From positions 248,001-312,000 of the forward strand of contig JAEHOE010000136.1 of NCBI GenBank assembly GCA_016858145.1: a DNA stretch of 64,000 nt, given 5' to 3'. Source of the DNA: Edaphochlamys debaryana. Its lineage: Eukaryota > Chlorophyta > Chlorophyceae > Chlamydomonadales. A program made the position numbers and the translations under genes. The notes beneath the pieces are model-generated. The model did not search any database. It worked only from the letters and a program-made list of their open reading frames with translations, and was not told the DNA's origin. Of this stretch, positions 56,401 through 64,000 are shown piece by piece. Numbering within the stretch: position 1 is the stretch's first letter; every line of letters starts with the position of its first letter.

Positions 56401-57026
56401 AGGCGCTGCCGTCCCATCTAGCCCCGGCAACCCGCTGTCCCCGCCCAACTGTGCGCATCGGGCTGGCCGGCCGCCACCTGATGGTTTCTCGTTTATCAAA
56501 AACTCACCTCAACTCGCCCCTTCTCCCCCCCCAGGCCGGGGATTCCCCCCTGGTCATGGGCCCCAAGGCCGAGGTGAGCGGCAAGGCCAACACCAACCCC
56601 TTCACCTTCCTGCTGCGCCTGCTGCTGGGCACGGCCGCGGGCTTCTACTACTTCGTGCTGCCCATCTACGTGAGGACTGAGCAGGGGGGGGGCGGGGGGG
56701 TGTTGCGGGCGGGTTCGTGTGTGTATGTGCCTGGGGACGGCGGCGGGCTAGGTCTGATAGACGCACGCTACTTCGTGCTGCCATCTACGTGAGCAGGGGG
56801 GGCGGCGGGTGTGTGTGTGTGTTACGTGTGGAATGGCGGTCTCTCGCAGCGGAAGGGTTAGCGTGGAGTTGGCTGAGGCCCCGCTGAGGTAACGCACCTG
56901 CCCTCCACCCCCTGCCTTTTCACCTTTCCGTTCCTTGACCTCTCGCCTCTGTGCCCCTTCAATTCTTTTTCGCATCCGCAGATGTACGTGAAGAACCTGG
57001 TGTGGCCCAAGAACTGGGAGATGTAA
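53410..57026 (+). CDS. VTE3: MPBQ/MSBQ methyltransferase (plastoquinone and tocopherol synthesis)
   Basis: Nine exons join to 327 residues: 53410-53608, 53704-53766, 53840-53952, 54284-54364, 55442-55630, 55831-55869, 56093-56212, 56535-56669 and 56982-57026. After a transit peptide of about 55 residues comes the VTE3 signature: QHKNEAYWFYA, YDHIVNPGHWTEDMR, SAM motif I VVDVGGGTGF (about 102-111), DQSPHQLAKAK, EGDAEDLPFPTD, SAGSIEYWPEPQRGIREAYR, MLFPKEEEYIEWF and GPKWYRGVRRHGLIMGCSV. A C-terminal membrane anchor (FLLRLLLGTAAGFYYFVLPIY) fits the inner-envelope location. The enzyme uses S-adenosylmethionine to methylate 2-methyl-6-phytylbenzoquinol and its solanesyl analogue. The start ATG lies just before the transit peptide; an upstream extension of the frame exists but is not transit-like. 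Confidence 0.95.
54365..55441 (+). other. Long intron 4 of VTE3
   Basis: At 1,077 bp this is by far the longest intron in the gene. Its middle (about 54430-55260) has few homopolymer tracts and contains long open frames on both strands, unlike the neighbouring introns. No transposon ends, target-site duplication or recognisable protein were found. Confidence 0.4.
56240..56318 (+). repeat. G-rich tandem repeat in VTE3 intron 7
   Basis: Several copies of a roughly 17-bp unit of the type GGGGGGCTCTTGTGG / GGGGGGCTCTGGTGG follow the exon 7 donor. Confidence 0.8.
56648..56800 (+). repeat. Duplicated exon end and splice donor, VTE3 exon 8
   Basis: CTACTTCGTGCTGCC-CATCTACGTGAG, the end of exon 8 plus its donor, occurs at 56648-56674 and again about 120 bases later (from 56768), where one C is missing. 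The second copy offers a decoy donor that would break the frame. Confidence 0.85.
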
Positions 57027-58155
57027 GGGGTGGCAGCCGGAACGCTCCGGGAGGGGGGGCAACCGCCCTATTCAGCTGGCAGAGCAACCTCGTGGCAGCC
57101 AGGTAGCCAGGCACAGACAGCAAGCTAAGGGGCTGGGCCAACAGCCAAGGGGGCTGGAGGCTGGGGCGTGGGGGCCGGGAGCCCACGCCTGCACGGCAGG
57201 CGCAGCGAAACGCTGGGCCGTGCGGGGAGGTCCGGAGGGCGATTGGAGGATAGCGCCTGGCGAAGCTGGAGCAGCGGCTCGGCTGTTTCGCCCCCAAGCG
57301 TTCGATGCGGAGCGCCGATACCTGTGCTGACTGGACCGAGGGGGCCCCGAGCCTCTGGTGGGCCCCTGTCTGGCTGGGTAAGAGGTCGGGGCTGGAGGGA
57401 GGAGGTTGCTGACGGACTCGTGTGGTGCGTGTGTGGAAGGGGGAACGTGAGGACCAAGGCAGACATGGGGGGGGGGCAAGGAGCATGCCGCATGCGGCAC
57501 CTGCACAGTACACAGGCGGGGCGCTGGCTTTATCTTTCATGCATTGACTTGGGGAAGAAATGGGAGGCCGGAAGTCACAACCGGGAAGAGTTGAGGCCGG
57601 ACGAGTTGAGGCGGACAAATTGAGCTGAGAGGAGTGAGGAGGGCGCGTGGAGGTCGGGGCTGCGGTCGGACGAACTCATCGGACGTTGAAGTTGGAGTTG
57701 TTTTGGGGCTCAGCCGCCGCCGTCAGGCAGCCATCCTTGTCGCATCGAAGGGCCAATTGCTAATGGTGTTGGCTGCGAACTGCGGACTTCGGCATGCCGA
57801 CGTGCAACACCCTCGGTCGCTTCGGGTCCAACCACGAGCCCCGCGGCGTCAGAAGCAGCAGCACACCCGTGTAGACGCTTCGCGCTGTGAAGCGACTCGG
57901 ATTGCCCGCCTCGCCCGCAACATCCATGCGCGCGGGCGGTCCAGCGGAGGAGGAGGAGGCGCCAAGGAACACAAAGAGAGATCACAGAGTAACTAGCTGC
58001 GGGCAGCGCGAGCGACCGCTCTGCAAGCTTGCACGCCCCACGTGCGAATGGGCCCACTCATTGGCTCTCACGTTTGGCGTGGTGCGCTCCGCCCATTTAG
58101 AGCCAGTCTCTTGTTCGAGTTCGCGAGTATCGTGTGTTCAGTGCACATAACAGAA
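57027..58155. other. Intergenic region between VTE3 and PurH genes
   Basis: About 1.1 kb with the VTE3 3' UTR on the left and the PurH promoter on the right. No gene, RNA or repeat was recognised, and no TGTAA was seen downstream of VTE3. Confidence 0.35.
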
Positions 58156-61100
58156 ATGGCGTGCATGCACCGTGTTGCCAAGTCGGTCGCTGCCGCTCGC
58201 GGCGAGCAGCAGGTCTCGGCCGCCGTGGCCGTGCAGCCCCGCGTCGCGGCCAAGCCCCTGCTGGCTGGTCGCCCCGTGGTCGCGGACGCCTCCTCGCTGC
58301 TGGTCGGGTGAGGCGACAAGCGGCCGCGGGCTTCGGCGTGTCGGCACACGTTCCGAGCTCAACGCCCCCAACGCTGTGCCCTCGCAGCCGCGCCGCTCGC
58401 CAGATGCTGCGTGCCACCGCTGCTCCCCCTGCTCCTGCCGCGAGCGGCTCGACGGCGAGCAAGGGTGAGGAGTCGCTGGAGGAACGGGCGATTCCGCTTT
58501 CGGTCGGCCGACCGTGCAATTACTTCTCGCGCAGGCACCGGCAAGCCCCGCGCCCTGATCTCGCTGTCCGATAAGACCAACCTTGACATGCTGGTCAAGG
58601 TGGGTCGCGCTGGATCGCTCCAATTATGCTGTGGAAGCTTTGGCGGCGATGCCAACTGGGGCTTTCGCTTTCGCAGGGCCTGAAGGACCTGGGCATCGAG
58701 ATTGTGTCGACTGGTGGCACTGCTACGGCCATCCAGGGCGCTGGCGTGCCCTGCACCAAGGTTGAGGATGTGACTGGCTTCCCGGAGATGCTGGACGGTG
58801 CGTCCTCGCCGCTCTCCCTTTGACCCGTCCACCCGCCCAGTCTAGCTCGACTTGTAGTGTAGCCCGTGTTGACGCGGCTGGGCGAGTAGCGGAAGCGGTG
58901 TGGGCGCTTTGAGCGCAACCCGAACCTACCCCACCCCAGCACCCCACCCCACGCAACCCTCCCCACACACCCTACCGCACCCCTCCACCCCTGCCGACCG
59001 GCCCCTGCTCCCTCCACACTCTACCCCTGGCAGCCCTGCCTTCGACACACGTCCTTCTGCCCCCTCTTCTCGCTTCCCCGGCACCGCTCCGCCACACACC
59101 CCCACCTCGCACCCCCTCTCCCCCCTCCCCCGCCCTCTCCCACCCCTCCTAACCCCCTCCACCCAAACCCCCTCCCAGGCCGCGTCAAGACCCTGCACCC
59201 CGCTGTGCACGGCGGCATCCTGGCCATCCGCGACAAGCCGGAGCACATGGCCGCCATTGCGCAGCACAACATCGGCACCATCGACCTGGTGGGCCCGGGG
59301 GAGGGGGCGGGGGGGGGGGGGGCGTACCGGTATGCGGGGTATGGGGTTGCATTCTAGGAGGGCCAGGGCCCCTGTACCATCGACCTGGTGGGGGACGGGA
59401 GGGGACGGGAGGGGGCGCACCGGTATGCGGAAGGCGAGACGGGGAAGGGCGGACCGGCCGGGGGCCAGAGGGGCGGCGGCGGACCCCTTGAACGGGAGGA
59501 GGAGGGGGCGGTACCGCGGGAGGTACAGAGGGGTGCAGTGTCTCCCGGAGCGCGTAATGCGGCCTGGGGGTGGCGGGTTCAGTCCGCATTCATGCTCACG
59601 AGGACTCCCTCGCCCCCCCCCCCTCCACGGTGCCCCTCCCCCCAGGTGGTCGTCAACCTGTACCCCTTCCGCAAGACCGTGACTGCCGAGCCCGCCCCCG
59701 CCTTCGAGGTGGGCCCGGGCTGGGCCCGGACCGGGGGACCGTGGGCCCGACCGGGGACACAGCAGGGGGGCCAACCCCGGCAGCACACCCCAGACACGGG
59801 GGGTGCATGCCACCCCTCCTCTCCGCCCGTCCACGTCCCTTCCTCCGCCTCCCTCCTCCTTCCCTACCCCTCAACCCCTCCCTCACCCACCCCACCCCAC
59901 CCCCACCCCACCCCCCTTCCCCTCCATCCAGGTTGGCGTGGAGAACATTGACATCGGCGGCCCCGCCATGATCCGCGCCGCCGCCAAGAACATGGCCCAC
60001 GTGGCGGTGGTGGTGGACCCGCAGGACTACCCCGAGCTGCTGGAGCGCCTGCGGGCGGCGGGGGCGGGGGCGCAGGGGGCGGCGGACTTCGCCGAGTTCC
60101 GCAAGCGCCTGGCGTGGAAGGCGTTCCAGGTGCGGGGGGGGGGGAGGGGGAAGGGGGGAGGGAGGGGAGGTGGAGAGGGGGGAGCGGAGGGAGGGGGGGA
60201 GGGGAGGGTTGGGGGGGAGGAGGACGGAGGGAGGGGCTCAGGACGAGAGGGTGGAGGTGGGAGTGGTGCAGCGGCCGGAGATACACGCAGCGGGAGTCCA
60301 CAGTGCAACCGGCTTGGCGAGCGGCCTGGTCGGTTGCAGGGAGAGGAACGGGCCCGAGCCCTCCCTTTACCGGACCCTTCTCTCCCAGTTACACCCCTTC
60401 CCTCCCACCTCCCCCCCCTCCTCTACAGCACTGCTCCTCCTACGACGCCCAGGTCTCTGAGTGGCTGTGGAGCCAGGTGGGCTCGGGCCCCGCCCCCCAG
60501 ATGACGGTGCCGCTGGAGCTGCAGGCCACCCTGCGCTACGGAGAGAACCCGCACCAGGTGGGAGGGGGGGCTGGGAGGGATGGGGTTGAGGGGGAGGGGA
60601 GGGGGCTGGGGGGGGTCAAGAGGAGTGAGCGGAGGGGCGGCTGGCGTAGAGAGGAGAGAGGGGGGAGGGAGGGAGGAAGGGGGGGGGAGAGCTCGTGGGG
60701 AGAGGGGAGAGCACATGGGAAGGCGGGCGCTAGGGGCTGGGAGGAGGGTGGCGCGGATGATTTGGATTGAGGGGGGGGGCTCACTGCGGTCAGTGCGAGA
60801 GGTGTGTTGATGCGCACAGCAGAGGACGAGCGGCGGTGGAGGGTCCATGGCGCAGGCGGGTTGGCGGGCGGGCAGCGCCAAGCCATGGAAAGGGCTAGCG
60901 GGAAGGACGGCTGTGGAGAGGGCGCTGGGGAGGGCATAGCCTGACAGACCTTGTGCTGACTCCTCCCCTCCCCCTCTCTGCCCTCCCCCCAGGCCGCCGC
61001 CTTCTACACGGACGCCTCCCTCCGTGAGGCCAAGGCCGGCGGCGTGGCCACCTCGATCGTGCACTGGGGCAAGGAGATGTCGTACAACAACTACCTGGAC

Positions 61101-63170
61101 GCGGATGCCGCCTACCAGGTGAGGAGGGGGGGTGCCGGCACGGGGCTGGGGGCGAGGCAGGAGGGACGGGAGGGCGAGCATGGGGGCAGCAGGGCACCCT
61201 GCGTCGTGCGACATGCGTGTGGGCGCTGACGTGCTCACCCCACCCCCACCCCTGGCCCCTCTCCTGCCTCTCCTACCTTGCCCCCAACTCCTCCGCCCCA
61301 ACCCCCCCCCCCCTCCCCAATCCATCCCGCCCCAGTGCTGCTGCGACTACACGGAGCCCACCTGCGTCATCGTCAAGCACACCAACCCCTGCGGCATCGC
61401 CTCGCGGGGGGACCTGCGCGAGGCCTACCGCCTGGCGGTGCGCGCCGACCCCATCTCCGCCTTCGGGGGCATCGTGGCCTTCAACCGCCCCGTGGACGCG
61501 GACCTGGCGCGCGAGATCCGCGAGTTCCGGTAAGAGGGGGAAAGGGATGGGGTGAGGGAGGGGGGGATAGGGGGAGGGGGGGGGAATGAGGGGGAAGGGG
61601 GGTGGGAGGAGGGGGTGGGAAGGAAGGGAGGAGGTAGCCGTGGGCCGTGGCGCGGGACGGCCGTGCGGGGCTTGTCTTACACCCCAACCCTCCCTTCTCC
61701 CCCCTGACAGGTCGCCCCAGGACAACGAGACCAAGATGTTCTACGAGATCGTCATCGCGCCCGGGTACACCCCCGAGGGCCTGGAGGTGGGGCAGGGCCG
61801 GGGGGCCGGTGGAGGGAAGCCCTGAGGGGGGTCCGGTGACCGACTGGCGTGCGGGCAGGGCCGAGCGGGGGCGTGGGCCTAGGCGCCAAGCGACTGCGCT
61901 CGTGCACCCTCGCCACCTGGGCCCTAGCCTCCCCCCCAACCCAACCCCGCCTCCCCCTCCCTTCCCCCACCCCCCAACCCCCACCCCAGGTCCTCAAGGG
62001 CAAGTCCAAGAACCTGCGCATCCTGGAGGCCAAGCCCCGCGCGCCCCAGGGCCTGTCCCTGCGCCAGGTGGCCGGCGGCTGGCTGTGGCAGGACGCGGAC
62101 GCGCTGGCGCCCGAGGGCATCACCTTCACCTGCGTGTCGGAGAAGAAGCCCAGCGAGCAGCAGCTCAAGGACCTGCAGTTCGCCTGGCGGTGGGTTGCTG
62201 AGGGATTTGGGGAGAGGGAGGGGAGGGGTCAAGGGGAGGCAAGGGAGAGGGGAGGGAGAGCGGCTGGCAGGGGAGGGGAGTGGACTGGGGAGGGCAGTGG
62301 ACCATGAATCCCCAACTGCCCACCCTAACCGCTCTCCCAACCACCCACCCGCCTCTGCCCCCCTCAGCGCCGTGAAGCACGTCAAGTCCAACGCCATCAC
62401 CATTGCCAAGGACGGCAAGCTGCTGGGCATGGGCTCGGGCCAGCCCAACCGGGTCAACTCGGTGCGCATCGCCCTGGAGAAGGCCGGCGGCGAGGTGGGT
62501 GGAGAGAGCCGGGGGGATGGGAGGGCGGCCAGCGGACAGCAAGGGCACAGGGGAGACAGGGGGAGCAAGAGGCGAGGCCGAAGGCGTCGAGGACCTCAGG
62601 GCCTCCTGGCCGGCAGTAGTCCGCCCAGCCCGCCCTGCCCCGCAGCGCCCGACACGCCCTGCACCGTCCAACTCTCCCCCTCCCTTTCACCCCCACCCCC
62701 CCTTCCCCCAGGTCGGCGGCTCCGTGCTGGCCTCTGACGCCTTCTTCCCCTTCTCCTGGAACGACAGCGTGGAGATCGCCTGCAAGGCGGGCGTCACGGC
62801 CATCGTGCACCCGGGCGGCTCCATGCGCGACCAGGTGAGGGGGGGGAGGCGCGGAGGGGGGGAGAGGGGAGGCGGAACGCGGAAGTCCTGGACGGATGGA
62901 AGGAGGGAGCGAGCGCTGGGAGGGTGCGAGGGGGAGCGGTGGGAGGGCGGAGGTGGGGGCGGGCGTGTGGGAGGACTGAGCCGCCCGCCGGGACGCGGGG
63001 CCGGGTGCCTGTGTGCGACCGGTGTCGCTCGGTGCGACCCCACTGGCCTCGGCCCTAAACCCTGCTACCCCCCACCTCCCCCCCCCCTGCCCCCGCAGGA
63101 CGCCATTGACTGCTGCAACAAGTACGGCGTTGTGCTGCTCACCACGGGCGTGCGCCACTTCCGGCACTAA
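58156..63170 (+). CDS. purH: Bifunctional AICAR formyltransferase / IMP cyclohydrolase (PurH, ATIC)
   Basis: Fifteen exons join to 610 residues: 58156-58307, 58388-58464, 58535-58599, 58677-58797, 59179-59288, 59646-59708, 59932-60129, 60429-60557, 60993-61118, 61336-61529, 61711-61786, 61990-62189, 62368-62494, 62712-62834 and 63099-63170. A leader of about 78 residues, rich in Ala/Arg/Val, resembles an organelle transit peptide. The IMP cyclohydrolase (MGS-like) domain starts at [14 protein letters not shown] and includes [18 protein letters not shown] and NLYPF. The formyltransferase domain includes [23 protein letters not shown] with the catalytic Lys-His pair, and DPISAFGG. It ends in [17 protein letters not shown] and GVRHFRH. 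It catalyses the last two steps of IMP synthesis, using 10-formyltetrahydrofolate. Plant purine synthesis is largely plastidic, which fits the leader. Confidence 0.96.
59277..59430 (+). repeat. Duplicated exon end and splice donor, PurH exon 5
   Basis: ACCATCGACCTGGTGGG, the end of exon 5 plus its donor, occurs at 59277-59293 and again at 59376-59392 in the following intron. A second shared block (ACCGGTATGCGG) follows each copy, so this is an imperfect tandem duplication of about 99 bp. Confidence 0.85.
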
Positions 63171-63712
63171 GCCGTATGTGCCGTACGGTCCATGCGCCGT
63201 ACGTGCTGCGGCCCTGTCGTGCACCCTCGATCATACGTGGAGGCCGGGGCTGGAGCGCTGCAGGTGTGGGACTGGGGGCCGGCGTGTGTAGTAGGAGCAG
63301 GTGGAGGGGGGAATGGGGTATCGACGCGCGAAGCGAGCAGGCCACGGATGCCTGGTTGAGAGGCTCATATCATAGGGGTAGGGGGGCCGGGTTCGGCGGT
63401 GTCCTGCGGTGCGCTGCGAAGATGCATCGAGGTGAGAGGAAGGGTATGCGGGGGAGGAGGTGCGTAGGTATGCGTTGCTGACATTGACGTCGCTTGGCGA
63501 GGTTCGACTTGACCTGACATGACCGCAGCTTGGACCCTGACTGACTGCACGATGATGAACTGACGGGATTAGGCGGTGTCTTGGCTGGTCTTAGCTGGCG
63601 CGTGATATAATCAAGCTGCCAGGGGAAGAGGATTGCAGGGGCGGCTGCACGGGGCTGGGACGGAGTTGTGATGATGGAAGAGGAGGCGAATCTATGCACA
63701 GATTGCCTCCTG
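63171..63712 (+). other. PurH 3' untranslated region
   Basis: The stretch between the PurH stop codon and the TGTAA signal. No coding pattern was seen on either strand. Confidence 0.5.
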
Positions 63713-63717
63713 TGTAA
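63713..63717 (+). terminator. TGTAA polyadenylation signal of PurH
   Basis: TGTAA on the coding strand, 543 bases after the stop codon. The remaining bases to the window end show no recognised gene. Confidence 0.55.
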
Positions 63718-64000
63718 GACAGACGGCGCCTGTGATACCCGGCCGTTCCAGCCGAGCTGCAGCTGTGCACACTCAAGTCTAGCAGCTTCCACCAGCAGGG
63801 CGGCCGCTGGGGCGGGAAGCTCGGGACGCCAGGGTGAGTCTATGCAGACGGTGCAGAAAGCAAGATGATCGCCAGTCCTTGAAGCAAGTTGTGCAACCCG
63901 CAAGACGGCAGCGGTGCAAGTGATCGAGATGTTGACGGTATCTCTTACATACTGTTGCCTTGCCAGTGTACAACTTCCTTCAGAGATTGGCGATGCCGCA

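Noticed and set aside
60423..61325. 300-codon minus-strand frame antisense to PurH
   Set aside because: It spans PurH exons 8 and 9 and their introns; no coding features of its own.

Overview
The window is nuclear DNA of a volvocine green alga (Chlamydomonas reinhardtii or a close relative). It is very GC-rich and intron-dense, codon third positions are almost all G or C, introns are short with GTGAGN/GTGGGN donors, TGTAA polyadenylation signals follow some genes, and proteins carry long Ala/Gln/Gly low-complexity runs. Nine protein-coding loci were assembled exon by exon. In eight of them every intron phase agrees. No rRNA, tRNA, CRISPR array or intact transposon was seen.

Layout: (1) 1-7887 holds two almost identical 3,945-bp tandem units. 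Each fuses a copy of the 3' end of the next gene to about 1.48 kb of unrelated sequence, and each encodes a possible chimeric minus-strand gene. (2) 8697-24584, minus: a 26-exon gene for a 3,684-residue CHD/SNF2-type chromatin protein with CW, PWWP and tandem chromodomains. Its helicase motifs II and III are degenerate. (3) 26786-29333, minus: an Abraxas/FAM175-like MPN-minus protein. (4) 29834-36070, plus: a TBC RabGAP. (5) 37471-40439, plus: ribosomal protein L7. (6) 41579-45038, plus: a MYND-finger protein with an internal minisatellite. (7) 46259-48508, minus: CCB2, a factor for cytochrome b6 heme attachment. (8) 49591-52604, minus: a TPR protein with a bipartite thylakoid-lumen signal. 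(9) 53410-57026, plus: the VTE3 methyltransferase of plastoquinone/tocopherol synthesis. (10) 58156-63170, plus: bifunctional PurH (AICARFT/IMPCH).

The loci are mostly functionally independent. Two divergent pairs share short upstream regions: the Abraxas-like and TBC genes (500 bp), and the TPR and VTE3 genes (805 bp). Genes 7-9 form a run of three plastid-targeted products.

The most unusual features are the young tandem chimeric gene with a 20-bp micro-inversion between its copies, the chromatin protein's degenerate ATPase, and a recurring pattern in which a short tandem duplication covers an exon end plus its 5' splice site (seen in three host genes, with a related exon duplication in the chimeric units).
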